Shown here: positions 19,043-27,982 of the stretch, piece by piece
Layout of the letters: the number at the start of each line of letters is the position of its first letter
Position numbering within the stretch: position 1 is the stretch's first letter
Source of the DNA: Variovorax beijingensis
Lineage (GTDB): Bacteria; Pseudomonadota; Gammaproteobacteria; Burkholderiales; Burkholderiaceae_C
DNA length: 64,000 bases
Assembly (NCBI RefSeq): GCF_007828835.1
Contig: NZ_VIVL01000002.1
Location: forward strand, 620,001 to 684,000
Direction: 5' to 3'
The notes under the pieces: generated by a model
What the model saw: the letters and a program-made list of their open reading frames with translations, nothing else
Databases searched by the model: none
What the model was told of the DNA's origin: nothing
Position numbers and translations under genes: made by a program

Positions 19043-20338
19043 ATGAGCAATGGCAGGAACCAGGAAGCGGTCGGCCGCACCATCGAGGCGGTATGGCGCA
19101 TCGAATCCGCCAGGATCATCGCCACCGTCGCGCGCATGGTGCGCGACGTGGGCCTGGCCGAGGAACTGGCGCAGGACGCGCTGGTGTCGGCCCTCGAGCA
19201 ATGGCCCGAAAAAGGCGTGCCCGACAACCCCGCCGCCTGGCTCACCGCCGTGGCCAAGCGCCGCGCGCTCGACCGGCTGCGCCACCGGCAGCTGGCCGAG
19301 CACAAGGCGCCCGAGATCGGCCGCGAGCTCGACGCGCAGCACGAGATGGCCCAGGCCGACTTCGCCGAGGCTGTCGATGCCGCGCTCGACGACGACATCG
19401 GCGACGACCTGCTGCGGCTGGTCTTCACCGCCTGCCATCCCGTGCTTTCGACCGAGGCGCGCGTGGCGCTCACGCTGCGCCTGATGGGTGGCCTCGGCAC
19501 CGACGAGATCGCCCGGGCCTTTCTCGTGCCCGAAGCCACCGTGGCGCAGCGCATCGTGCGCGCCAAGCGCACGCTGCTCGAAGCGCGCGTGCCCTTCGAG
19601 GTGCCGCGCCGGCATGAACTCGAAGCGCGGCTCGCCTCGGTGCTCGAGGTGCTCTACCTGATCTTCAACGAAGGCTACTCGGCCACGGCCGGCGACGACT
19701 GGATGCGCCCCGCGCTGTGCGAGGAAGCCATGCGCCTGGGCCGCATCGTGGCCGAGCTGATGCCCGATGCCTCGGAAGTGCATGGCCTGGTGGCGCTGAT
19801 GGAAATCCAGGCCTCGCGCACCGCCGCGCGCGTGGGCGCCTCGGGCGAGCCGGTGCTGCTGCTCGAGCAGAACCGCGCGCGCTGGGACCACATGCTGATC
19901 CGGCGCGGCCTGGCGGCACTGGCGCGTGCCGAGGCGCTTGGCGGCGCCTTCGGCCCGTATGCGCTGCAGGCGGCCATTGCCGCCTGCCATGGCCGCGCGC
20001 GCACGGCAGAAGACACCGACTGGCCGCGCATCGCTGCGCTGTACGACGCGCTGGCCGAGCTGTCGCCATCGCCCATCGTCGAATTGAACCGCGCGGTGGC
20101 GCTGTCGATGGCTTTCGGGCCGGCCGCGGGGCTCGAGGTGGTGGATGCGCTCGTGGGCGAGCCGGCGCTGCGGGCCTACCACCTGCTGCCGGCGGTGCGC
20201 GGCGACCTGTTGCTGAAGCTCGGGCGCCGCGACGAGGCGCAGAAGGAATTCGACCGCGCCGCCTCGCTCACGCGCAACACGCGCGAGCGGACCCTGCTGC
20301 TGGCGCGTGCGCGGGCCTGTGCGGCTGCGCAGGGCTGA
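19043..20338 (+). CDS. ECF42-type RNA polymerase sigma factor with C-terminal TPR-like extension
   Basis: 431 residues, more than twice a normal ECF sigma factor. Region 2 (VWRIESARIIATVARMVRDVG, LAEELAQDALVSALEQWP) and region 4 (MGGLGTDEIARAFLVPEATV, AQRIVRAKRTLLEA) occupy the first 175 residues. The rest is a helical extension with LYLIFNEGYSAT and repeat-like LLLEQNRARWDHMLI and AVALSMAFGPAAGLEVVDAL. This is the ECF42 layout, in which the extension rather than an anti-sigma factor controls activity. No anti-sigma gene is adjacent. GAGGA precedes the ATG. Confidence 0.88.
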   Translation: MSNGRNQEAVGRTIEAVWRIESARIIATVARMVRDVGLAEELAQDALVSALEQWPEKGVPDNPAAWLTAVAKRRALDRLRHRQLAEHKAPEIGRELDAQHEMAQADFAEAVDAALDDDIGDDLLRLVFTACHPVLSTEARVALTLRLMGGLGTDEIARAFLVPEATVAQRIVRAKRTLLEARVPFEVPRRHELEARLASVLEVLYLIFNEGYSATAGDDWMRPALCEEAMRLGRIVAELMPDASEVHGLVALMEIQASRTAARVGASGEPVLLLEQNRARWDHMLIRRGLAALARAEALGGAFGPYALQAAIAACHGRARTAEDTDWPRIAALYDALAELSPSPIVELNRAVALSMAFGPAAGLEVVDALVGEPALRAYHLLPAVRGDLLLKLGRRDEAQKEFDRAASLTRNTRERTLLLARARACAAAQG

Positions 20339-20362
20339 GGTTCCTCAAGAAGCCGGCGGCCG

Positions 20363-21355
20363 CTACGCCTTCAACGCCGAGGCCGAAGGCGAACCGGGCA
20401 ATCCGAACTGGTGCCAGGCGCGCCGCAGCTGCGTGTCCGAGCCGAAGCCCGAGATTTCCGCCGCCCGCGTCACGCTCGCGCCCGAGGCCAGCGCAAGCTG
20501 CGCGGCCGCCAGCCGCAGCCGCCGCAGGTAGGCCAGCGGCGCCACGCCCGCATGCTCGACGAACAGCCGCGTCAGGTGCCGTGCCGAGGTGTGGGCCACT
20601 TCCGCCATCCGCGGCACGCTCCAGTCGGCCTGCGGCTGCTCGCTGACGGCGTCCTGCACGCGGTGCAGTGCGGCGTGCAGGTGGTTGCGGTAGGCCAGGA
20701 AGGGCGACAGCTCCGGATCGTGCGGACCGCGCCGCTGCGCCACCACCATCGTCTGCGCCACCTGGGCGGCCAGTGCTTCGCCGCACACATCGGCGATGCG
20801 GTGCAGCACCAGGTCGATGCCGGTGGTGACGCCCGCGCTGCTGTACACCGGCGGATCGATCACGAACACGCGGTTGGCCACCACCTCGCAGCGCGGCTCC
20901 ACCGCGCGCAGTTCGTCGAGGTGATGGTGGTGCGTGGTGGCGCGCCGGCCGGAGAGCGCACCGGCGTGCGCGGCCAGCAGCGCGCCGGCGCAGACGGTGA
21001 CCAGCTCGAGCCGGCCGGGTTCGAAGCGCTGGCCGCGCAGCCAGTGCAGCAGCTCCTGCGTCTCGGCGTTGTCGATCGGGATGGCGTCTCCGGGCAGCCC
21101 GACCAGCACGAGCCAGGCCGGGCTCGGCCATTGCGTCGGCAAGGGCGCGATGTTGGCGAGCGCAACGCCCACGGATCCGATCGAGGTGGGACGCGGGCCC
21201 GCGAATTCGATCTCGAAGCGCTCGGGCTGGCCGGCCGCGTGCAGCCGCTGGTTCGCGATGCGCAGCGCCTCGGCCGGGCCGGCCCAGTCGAGCACCAGGC
21301 TGCCCGGCAGCAGCACGAACACTACGCGGATGGGCTGCTGCTGTTGGAGGTCCAT
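20363..21355 (-). CDS. GlxA-type AraC regulator with DJ-1/PfpI domain
   Basis: 330 residues: an N-terminal DJ-1/PfpI-like domain (VVFVLLPGSLVLDWAGPAEAL, LVTVCAGALLAAHAG) and a C-terminal AraC DNA-binding domain (VPRMAEVAHTSARHLTRLF and SVTRAAEISGFGSDTQLRRAW). GlxA-type proteins are cytoplasmic activators whose ligands are mostly unknown. The start overlaps the preceding DJ-1 gene by 34 bases, so three genes form one operon (isochorismatase-like hydrolase, DJ-1 protein, GlxA), and the regulator probably governs it or a linked pathway. Confidence 0.9.
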   Translation of the reverse strand: MDLQQQQPIRVVFVLLPGSLVLDWAGPAEALRIANQRLHAAGQPERFEIEFAGPRPTSIGSVGVALANIAPLPTQWPSPAWLVLVGLPGDAIPIDNAETQELLHWLRGQRFEPGRLELVTVCAGALLAAHAGALSGRRATTHHHHLDELRAVEPRCEVVANRVFVIDPPVYSSAGVTTGIDLVLHRIADVCGEALAAQVAQTMVVAQRRGPHDPELSPFLAYRNHLHAALHRVQDAVSEQPQADWSVPRMAEVAHTSARHLTRLFVEHAGVAPLAYLRRLRLAAAQLALASGASVTRAAEISGFGSDTQLRRAWHQFGLPGSPSASALKA

Positions 21356-21945
21356 GCGTAGTCCATCTGGCGCGCCGTGCGTTCGGCCAGCGTGCGGCCG
21401 GCCAGCCGTTCGACCAGGTAGAGGCTCATGTCGATGCCCGCGCTGATGCCCGCGGAACTGACGATGCGGCCGCTGTCGACCCAGCGCTCGTTTTCGCGCA
21501 CGTCGAGCGAGGGGAACTGCTCGCGCAAGTCTGCAATGTCTTCCCAGTGCGTGGTGACGGCTTCGCGCGTGGCCACGCCGCTCTTGGCGAGCAGGAAGAC
21601 GCCGGTACAGACCGAGGCGACGAGCTGCGCGCCGGCCGCGCAACCGGCGATCCAGCGCAGGGTGGCGGCGCTTGCCATGGGCGCATCGACCACGCCGCCG
21701 GGCACGATCAGCAGGTCGGCCTTCGGATCCGCGTCCAGGTCGTGGTCGGCCAGCAGGCGCAGGCCGGCGCGTGCCTGCACGGGCTGGCTGGCGCTCGCCG
21801 CCACCGAAGCCACCTCGAAAGGCGCCGGCGTACCGGGATCCATGCGCTGGCTCACGCGGCTCGCGGTGGTGAACACCTCGAACGGCCCCGCGAAGTCGAG
21901 CGCCTCGACGCCGTCGTAGGCGAGGATCAGTACGCGAAGGCTCAT
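21322..21945 (-). CDS. DJ-1/PfpI family protein (isonitrile-hydratase-like)
   Basis: 207 residues with VLILAYDGVEALDFAGPFEVF at the N-terminus and the nucleophile-elbow cysteine in VASVCTGVFLLAKSG, followed by TTHWEDIADL. This resembles isonitrile hydratase and other stand-alone DJ-1 enzymes; the reaction cannot be fixed from sequence. It overlaps the upstream hydrolase by an ATGA and the downstream GlxA gene by 34 bases. Confidence 0.85.
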   Translation of the reverse strand: MSLRVLILAYDGVEALDFAGPFEVFTTASRVSQRMDPGTPAPFEVASVAASASQPVQARAGLRLLADHDLDADPKADLLIVPGGVVDAPMASAATLRWIAGCAAGAQLVASVCTGVFLLAKSGVATREAVTTHWEDIADLREQFPSLDVRENERWVDSGRIVSSAGISAGIDMSLYLVERLAGRTLAERTARQMDYAWTSNSSSPSA

Positions 21946-22526
21946 GCGGCCAGGCTTTCCGTGGCGTGGGCGCCGGCGCGCTCGAGCGCCTGCGCCACGC
22001 TGCAGACCGTGGCGAACCGGCCATCCAGCACAGCCGCCGTGCGCGCCTTGATATCGGCGGCGGCAAGCGGCCGGCCGTCGGGTTGCGGCATGTCGAAGGT
22101 CAGCGTGGCCTCGGTCACGTAGTCGACCTCCCAGCCCAGGTCCGAGCCGTGGCGCGCCGTGGTTTCGCAGCATTGCTCGGTGCGGATGCCGCTCACGATC
22201 AGCCGGCCGATGCCCTGCTGCGTGAGCCAGATGTCGAGCCCGCTGTTGACCAGCGCGCTGTGGCGGTTCTTGGTGAAGGTGGCCGCTGCCTCAAATGGCG
22301 CCAGGCCGTCGATCGGCCGCACGAAGCCCGACTCGACCGCGAAGGGATGGCTTGCGGCAGCGGGACCGTCGACGTGGAAGACGCGCACGATCGGAAGACC
22401 GGCGGCCAGGCAGCCCTCGATCAGCGCGTTCTGGGCAGCGAAATAGGGCTGCGCAACGCGCTCGGACCAGTACGCGCGCTGGCGAAACGATTCCTGCGCG
22501 TCGATCACAATCAGACAGGATTTCAT
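21942..22526 (-). CDS. Isochorismatase-like cysteine hydrolase
   Basis: 194 residues. The catalytic triad of the family is visible: Asp in LIVIDAQESF, Lys in TFTKNRHSAL, Cys in IRTEQCCETTARHG. Such enzymes hydrolyse amides or isochorismate; the substrate here is unknown. It is the first gene of an operon with a DJ-1 protein and a GlxA regulator, and the promoter must lie in the 103-base gap before the AI-2E-family gene. Confidence 0.88.
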   Translation of the reverse strand: MKSCLIVIDAQESFRQRAYWSERVAQPYFAAQNALIEGCLAAGLPIVRVFHVDGPAAASHPFAVESGFVRPIDGLAPFEAAATFTKNRHSALVNSGLDIWLTQQGIGRLIVSGIRTEQCCETTARHGSDLGWEVDYVTEATLTFDMPQPDGRPLAAADIKARTAAVLDGRFATVCSVAQALERAGAHATESLAA

Positions 22527-22629
22527 GGCGTTGGCTCGAAACGGCGAAGTGGATGATGCCGCCTATTCTTCTGCGCCGCCAGGGCACGGTCCGCGCCGAA
22601 GCGGACCAGAACCGATCAAATCAGGACAT

Positions 22630-23694
22630 CTAGACAAGCCCCGCGGCCTGCAGCTCTTTCTTGAGGTACGCGTAGAAGAGCGGCGCCGCCACCAGTCCAG
22701 CCGGGCCGAACACCGCCTCGGCCACGAACATCACCGCCAGCAGCTCCCACACCCGCATCTGCGTGCGGCTGCCGACCACCTTGGCGTTGATCACGTATTC
22801 GGCCTTGTGGATGATGATCAGGAACGCCAGGCAAGCCAGCGCCGTCACGGGCGACACCGACAGCGCCACCAGCGTGATCACCGAGTTGCAGACCAGGTTG
22901 CCGACGATGGGCACCAGGCCCGCCACGAAGGTCAGCGTGATCAGCGCCGGCGTGTAGGGCAGGTGGCGGCCCCAGAGCGGCATCAGGAACAGCAGGAAGA
23001 TGGCGGTCAGCAGCGTGTTGAAGGCGGCGATCCAGAACTGCGCGGCCACGATCTGGCCGAAGGCCTCGCCGAAGATGGCGATGCGGCGGTGCAGCTGCGC
23101 GGCGAGCGGCCGGCGCTGCAGCGGCGAGGGTGCGATGGCCGCCAGCCCGCCGACGATGAGCCCCACGTAGGCAAACAGCAGGCCGCCGAGCCACGCCCGT
23201 CCGGCCAGCGCCAGCGATCCGGCCTGGGCACGCAGGTAGTTGGCGACCACGCGCTGCACCTCGGCCGCGCCTTCGGGCAGGTAGACCGCAATCTCGGGCG
23301 GGAGCTTGAGCCGCAGTTCGAGCACCGTGCGCGCCGTGTAGTCGAGCAGTTCGCGGTACTGGTCGGGCGCGTCGAGGATGTACTCGCGCGCCTGCGACAG
23401 GCCCAGCGAGATCAGCGCAATGGGCGCCAGCAGCACCAGCGTGACCGCCAGCACCCGGGCCAGCACGTCGGCACGCCCGGACGGCAGCTTCAGCCGCGCC
23501 AGGCCGGCGCCGATCAGCCGCGCGAACCAGCGGGTGGCCAGGAAGCCGATGCACACGCACAGCAGGCCGGGCAGCAGGTGCTGCCACATCACCAGCAGCA
23601 GGGCGGCCGGCATCAGCAGGTAGCTGGCCAGCACCACGTTGCGCGAGGCGGCCTGGGGCTTGGTCTCGAAGGTGGCGAGGGAGGGTTTGGCCAT
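22630..23694 (-). CDS. AI-2E family transporter (PerM/YdiK-type permease)
   Basis: 354 residues with about eight hydrophobic helices and a central soluble loop (residues ~95-150). C-terminal segments TPALITLTFVAGLVPIVGNLV and VVGSRTQMRVWELLAVMF are typical of the family. Members have been linked to AI-2 export or Na+/H+ antiport, but the name is not proof of substrate. It follows purM by 42 bases on the same strand and may be co-transcribed. Confidence 0.85.
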   Translation of the reverse strand: MAKPSLATFETKPQAASRNVVLASYLLMPAALLLVMWQHLLPGLLCVCIGFLATRWFARLIGAGLARLKLPSGRADVLARVLAVTLVLLAPIALISLGLSQAREYILDAPDQYRELLDYTARTVLELRLKLPPEIAVYLPEGAAEVQRVVANYLRAQAGSLALAGRAWLGGLLFAYVGLIVGGLAAIAPSPLQRRPLAAQLHRRIAIFGEAFGQIVAAQFWIAAFNTLLTAIFLLFLMPLWGRHLPYTPALITLTFVAGLVPIVGNLVCNSVITLVALSVSPVTALACLAFLIIIHKAEYVINAKVVGSRTQMRVWELLAVMFVAEAVFGPAGLVAAPLFYAYLKKELQAAGLV

Positions 23695-23736
23695 CAGGTT
23701 CCGGGTGCTGCGCTTGCGAGCCTGGCAGCGGGGAGA

Positions 23737-24777
23737 TCAGCCAACCACGACGGCGGCGCCCGCGCCGCGTTCGGCGATGGTGCCGATCTCGAACACCGAC
23801 TCGCCGGCCGCGCGCAGCGTGGCGGCGCAGGCGGCCGCTTCGGCCGCATCGATCACCACCACCATGCCGATGCCGTTGTTGAAGGTGCGGTTCATCTCGA
23901 GGTCGTCGATGCCGGCCACCTTCTGCAGCCAGGCGAAGAGCTCGGTCTGCGGCCAGCTGCCCTTCCTGAGGTGGGCGGCCGTGCCTTCGGGCAGCACGCG
24001 CGGAATGTTCTCGAGCAGGCCGCCGCCCGTGATGTGGGCCAGCGCCTTGATCGGGTGCCTGGCCAGCGCCTCGAGCACCGGCTTCACGTAAAGGTGGGTG
24101 GGCTCCATCACGGCTTCGCGGAACGGCTTGCCGTCGAGCGTGGCGGGCAGATCGGCGCCCGCGCGTTCGATCACCTTGCGCACCAGGCTGAAGCCGTTGG
24201 AATGCACGCCGGCCGAGGCCAGGCCCAGCACCACGTCGCCGGGCTTCACGTTCTGGCCCGTGAGGATCTTCGACTTTTCGACCGCGCCGACCGCGAAGCC
24301 CGCCAGGTCGTACTCGCCGGCCGGGTACATGCCGGGCATTTCGGCGGTTTCGCCGCCGATCAGCGCGCAGCCGGAGATCTCGCAGCCGCGGGCGATGCCG
24401 CCGATCACGGCCGCGGCCGTGTCCACGTCGAGCTTGCCGCAGGCGAAATAGTCGAGGAAGAACAGGGGCTCGGCGCCCTGCACCAGCACGTCGTTGACGC
24501 TCATGGCCACCAGGTCGATGCCGACCGTGTCGTGCATGTTCCATTCGAAGGCCAGCTTGAGCTTGGTGCCCACGCCGTCGGTGCCGCTCACCAGCACCGG
24601 CTCCTTGTAGCGCTTGGGCACCTCGAACAGCGCGCCGAAGCCGCCGATGCCGGCCAGCACGCCTTCGCGCAGGGTCTTCTTGGCCAGCGGCTTGATGCGG
24701 TCGACCAGTGCGTCGCCGGCATCGATATCGACACCTGCATCCTTGTAGCTGAGCGGGGTGGGCGTGGGGGAAGTCAT
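23737..24777 (-). CDS. purM: Phosphoribosylformylglycinamidine cyclo-ligase
   Basis: Purine biosynthesis AIR synthetase, 346 residues. [78 protein letters not shown] and [13 protein letters not shown] are the expected conserved blocks. It is divergent from hda across a 104-base gap, a pairing seen in related beta-proteobacteria. Confidence 0.97.
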   Translation of the reverse strand: MTSPTPTPLSYKDAGVDIDAGDALVDRIKPLAKKTLREGVLAGIGGFGALFEVPKRYKEPVLVSGTDGVGTKLKLAFEWNMHDTVGIDLVAMSVNDVLVQGAEPLFFLDYFACGKLDVDTAAAVIGGIARGCEISGCALIGGETAEMPGMYPAGEYDLAGFAVGAVEKSKILTGQNVKPGDVVLGLASAGVHSNGFSLVRKVIERAGADLPATLDGKPFREAVMEPTHLYVKPVLEALARHPIKALAHITGGGLLENIPRVLPEGTAAHLRKGSWPQTELFAWLQKVAGIDDLEMNRTFNNGIGMVVVIDAAEAAACAATLRAAGESVFEIGTIAERGAGAAVVVG

Positions 24778-24881
24778 GGTCGGACGGTGTCGAGAAGGGC
24801 GGGAAGGTGGAGGCGCCGGCGACCGAAGCGGCCGGGCCGATAGAATTCCTCACGATTTTAAGGGCCCTCCGGGCCCCCTCC

Positions 24882-25583
24882 ATGAACCTTCCCGGGATGA
24901 AACAGCTCGCGCTCGATATCGGCATTGCGACGGGCCCCAGCTTCGACGCTTTTTTTGCCGGCCCGAACGAGGCGGCGCTGCGGCACCTGCAACTGTGGGT
25001 GGGCGGCGCCGGCAGCGCCGTGCCCCACTCTCCCGTGCCCACCTATCTTTGGGGCGAAGGCGGCAGCGGCAAGACCCATCTGCTCGAATCGGTGCGTGTC
25101 GCGCTGCGCGAGCAGGGCGCGAGCGTGGGCTGGCTGCATGCCGGCCTGCTGGAGCCGCCCGAATTCGACGAGCGCTGGGGTGCCGTGCTGCTCGACGACG
25201 TGCACCTCTACACCGCCGTGCAGCAGCACGCGGCCTTCAACTGGTTCGTCAATGCGCAGACCCTGCAGCGCGGCGTGGTGGCCGCGGGCGCGCTGCCGCC
25301 GGCCGACCTGCCGCTGCGCGAAGACCTCCGCACCCGGCTGGGCTGGGGCCATGTGTTCCACCTGCAGGTGCTGAGCGAAAGCGAACGCCGCGCGGTGCTG
25401 CGCCAGGCCGCCGACACGCGCGGCGTCATGCTGTCGGACGAGGTGCTCGACTACATGCTGCACCGCTTCAGCCGCGACTTGGGCAGCCTGATGGAGCTGC
25501 TCACGCAGCTCGACGGCTACGCCCTTCAGACACAGCGCGCGATCACGATCCCGCTGATCCGATCCATGCTCGAAAACGAATAG
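24882..25583 (+). CDS. hda: DnaA regulatory inactivator Hda
   Basis: A short AAA+ protein (233 residues) that, with the beta clamp, promotes DnaA-ATP hydrolysis after initiation. It has Walker A GEGGSGKTHLLE, Walker B VLLDDVHLY and no DNA-binding domain IV, which separates it from DnaA. QLALDI near the N-terminus fits a clamp-binding motif. An in-frame ATG at 24897 (MKQLALDIG) is an equally plausible start and agrees better with family N-termini. TAGAAT at 24841-24846 may be its -10. Confidence 0.9.
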   Translation: MNLPGMKQLALDIGIATGPSFDAFFAGPNEAALRHLQLWVGGAGSAVPHSPVPTYLWGEGGSGKTHLLESVRVALREQGASVGWLHAGLLEPPEFDERWGAVLLDDVHLYTAVQQHAAFNWFVNAQTLQRGVVAAGALPPADLPLREDLRTRLGWGHVFHLQVLSESERRAVLRQAADTRGVMLSDEVLDYMLHRFSRDLGSLMELLTQLDGYALQTQRAITIPLIRSMLENE

Positions 25584-25602
25584 AGAAGAGCTTCAACCAA
25601 CA

Positions 25603-27234
25603 ATGATCAAGAAATTCATCGACAAGCTGCTCGGCAAATCGGCCGGCGGCGCACAGGGCAAGAGCCGCTTCGGCAAGCGCCAGGAGGTGCCGGCAGAGGT
25701 TCACAAGATCGATCCAGCCCTGGTCGACGAACGTGCCAGGAACGTCGTCACCACGCTCCAGCAGGCGGGCTACGAGGCCTACGTGGTGGGCGGCGCAGTG
25801 CGCGACCTGCTGCTGGGGCTGCGCCCCAAGGACTTCGACGTGGCCACCAACGCCACGCCCGAGCAGGTCAAGTCGCTCTTCCGGCGCGCCTTCATCATCG
25901 GGCGGCGCTTTCGCATCGTGCACGTGGTGTACGGCCGCGGCCGCGAGCACGAAGTGATCGAGGTCTCGACCTTCCGCGCCTACATGGACAACGCCGCCGC
26001 CGAGCAGGTAGCCGGCAACGAGCGCACCAGCAAGGGCGAACTCGCGAGCATGAAGCATGCGGTGGACGCCAGCGGCCGCGTGCTGCGCGACAACGTCTGG
26101 GGCCCGCAGGAAGAAGACGCGGCGCGCCGCGACTTCACCGTGAACGCCATGTACTACGACCCGGCCAACCAGGTCGTGGTCGACTACCACAACGGCATCC
26201 GCGATGCCCAGAAGCTCACGCTGCGCATGATCGGCGACCCGGCCACGCGCTACCGCGAGGACCCGGTGCGCATCATCCGCGCGATCCGCTTCTCGGCCAA
26301 GCTCGCGGCGCTCGGCTTCAAGATGGAAGCCAAGACGGCCGCGCCGCTGGTCGAATCGAGCAAGCTGCTGGCCGACGTGCCCCAAAGCCGCCTGTTCGAC
26401 GAAATGCTCAAGCTGCTGCAGACCGGCCATGCCATTGCCACCGTCGAGCAGCTGCGCAAGCTGGGGCTCGCCAAGGGCATCTATCCGCTGCTCGACGTGG
26501 TGGTGGAGCGGGCCGACCAGCCCTTCGTGAAGGCGGCGCTGCAGGACACCGACCGCCGCGTCGGCGAAGGCAAGCCCGTGGCGCCGAGCTTCTTGCTGGC
26601 CTGCGTGCTGTGGGCCGACGTGCGCGACGGCTGGGCGCAGCGTGTCGAGGGCCGGCATGGCCAGCGCCCGCAGCCGCCGTTCCCGGCGCTCCAGGACGCG
26701 ATCGACGACGTGTTCAACGCCCGCATCGGCGATGTCTCGGGCCGCGGCAAGCTCGCTGCCGACATGCGCGAGATCTGGATGATGCAGCCGCGCTTCGACA
26801 AGCGCACCGGCTCCACCCCCTACAGCCTGGTCGACCAGGCGCGCTTCCGCGCCGCCTTCGACTTCATGCGGCTGCGCGCCGACGTGGGCGAGGTCAGCGA
26901 GGCCATTGCCGAGTGGTGGCAGGAGTTCAGCATCGCCGACGACGTGCGCCAGCAAGACCTGCTGGAGCAGGTGCGCGACGAGCAGAAGACCCGCCAGCGC
27001 GTGCGAACGCGCGACCCGGTCGCTCCCAAGCCCTCCCGCGGCGAACCGGCGCCGCGCCAGCGCCAGCCCGATGCCGACACGCGTCAGGGCGACGAGGCCG
27101 AGGAAGTCGAAGTCGAAGCCGGCGCCGTGCCGCCCGACGGCGAGCCGGCCGCGCCGCGCAAGCGCCGCCGTCGCCGCAAGCCGCGCACCGGAGGTGGTGG
27201 CGGCGAGGGCGGCGGGAGCGCCGCAGCCGAATGA
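25603..27234 (+). CDS. pcnB: Poly(A) polymerase I
   Basis: 543 residues. The nucleotidyltransferase signature AYVVGGAVRDLLLGLRPKDFDVATN is followed by RRDFTVNAMYYDP and YREDPVRIIRAIRFSAKL. PcnB adds 3' poly(A) tails that mark RNA for decay. The C-terminal ~110 residues are low-complexity and basic (KRRRRRKPRTGGGGG), probably RNA-binding. The MIKKFIDKLLGK start fits the family. The stop overlaps folK (ATGA), the classic pcnB-folK pair. Confidence 0.95.
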   Translation: MIKKFIDKLLGKSAGGAQGKSRFGKRQEVPAEVHKIDPALVDERARNVVTTLQQAGYEAYVVGGAVRDLLLGLRPKDFDVATNATPEQVKSLFRRAFIIGRRFRIVHVVYGRGREHEVIEVSTFRAYMDNAAAEQVAGNERTSKGELASMKHAVDASGRVLRDNVWGPQEEDAARRDFTVNAMYYDPANQVVVDYHNGIRDAQKLTLRMIGDPATRYREDPVRIIRAIRFSAKLAALGFKMEAKTAAPLVESSKLLADVPQSRLFDEMLKLLQTGHAIATVEQLRKLGLAKGIYPLLDVVVERADQPFVKAALQDTDRRVGEGKPVAPSFLLACVLWADVRDGWAQRVEGRHGQRPQPPFPALQDAIDDVFNARIGDVSGRGKLAADMREIWMMQPRFDKRTGSTPYSLVDQARFRAAFDFMRLRADVGEVSEAIAEWWQEFSIADDVRQQDLLEQVRDEQKTRQRVRTRDPVAPKPSRGEPAPRQRQPDADTRQGDEAEEVEVEAGAVPPDGEPAAPRKRRRRRKPRTGGGGGEGGGSAAAE

Positions 27235-27866
27235 GCGCACCGAACCGGCCGAAGGACGGCAAGAGCGGCGGCGGCCAGGGCCGGCCGCCATCGCGTGGCG
27301 GCCCTTCGCCGAAGCCGAAGAGCAGCGGGCCGGCGCCCGCGCGGCGCGCGGGCAGGGCCGGGCCTGCCGGTGCGCCCGCCCGCCGCACGCGCGAGGACTA
27401 TCCGACCGTGCAGGCCTTCGTCGCCATCGGCGCCAACCTGGGCGACGCCCAGGCTGCCGTGAAGGCGGCCATGGACGCCATCGGCACCATCGAGCGCACC
27501 GTGGTGACGGCGCGCTCGTCGCTCTACCGCAGCGCGCCGGTCGATGCGGCCGGGCCCGATTTCATCAATGCCGTGGTGGCTGTGCGGACCGGGCTCACGG
27601 CCGAGGCTTTCCTGGCCGAGCTGCACCTGCTCGAGGCGCAGGCCGGCCGCGAACGGCCCTTTCCCAATGCCCCGCGCACGCTCGACCTCGACCTGCTGAT
27701 GCACGGCAACGCGATCAAGGACACGCCTGCGCTGGCCTTGCCGCACCCGCGCATGCGCGACCGCGCCTTCGTGCTGAAGCCGCTCGCCGAGATCGCGCCC
27801 GACAAGGTGCCGCGCGCGGCGCTTGCCCGCGTTTCCTCGCAGGTGATCGAGCGGATTCGCGACTGA
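27231..27866 (+). CDS. folK: HPPK (FolK) with long basic N-terminal extension
   Basis: 6-hydroxymethyl-7,8-dihydropterin pyrophosphokinase of folate synthesis. The catalytic domain starts near residue 59 (TVQAFVAIGANLGD) and has RPFPNAPRTLDLDLL and LPHPRMRDRAFVLKPLAEI. The preceding ~58 residues are Pro/Gly/Lys/Arg-rich without predicted structure, unusual for FolK. The ATG overlapping the pcnB stop (ATGA) was chosen; a later start would remove the extension but would break the coupling. No other in-frame ATG precedes the domain. Confidence 0.9.
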   Translation: MSAPNRPKDGKSGGGQGRPPSRGGPSPKPKSSGPAPARRAGRAGPAGAPARRTREDYPTVQAFVAIGANLGDAQAAVKAAMDAIGTIERTVVTARSSLYRSAPVDAAGPDFINAVVAVRTGLTAEAFLAELHLLEAQAGRERPFPNAPRTLDLDLLMHGNAIKDTPALALPHPRMRDRAFVLKPLAEIAPDKVPRAALARVSSQVIERIRD

Positions 27867-27941
27867 GCGGCCGGGGGCGGTGACCCCTGTTGCTCGGCCG
27901 GCTTTGCTGCGCCCATTACACTTGCGCGGTTTTTCATGACG

Positions 27942-27959
27942 TTGTCACGCATTTGTGGC
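27942..27959 (+). promoter_or_regulatory. Possible PHO box upstream of the PhoU-like/pit pair
   Basis: TTGTCAC-GCAT-TTGTGGC is an 11-base-spaced direct repeat resembling the PhoB box (CTGTCAT-N4-CTGTCAT), about 5/7 and 4/7 matches. It lies 24 bases before the start of a phosphate-uptake gene pair. Weak but well placed. Confidence 0.3.
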
Positions 27960-27982
27960 AGCCGCGAACCCAGGAGAGCGCC

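Noticed and set aside
22525..24843. 772-codon plus-strand frame opposite the AI-2E-family gene and purM
   Set aside because: Composition is biased (His, Gln, Arg, Gly) with no family motif, while both minus-strand genes are well supported.
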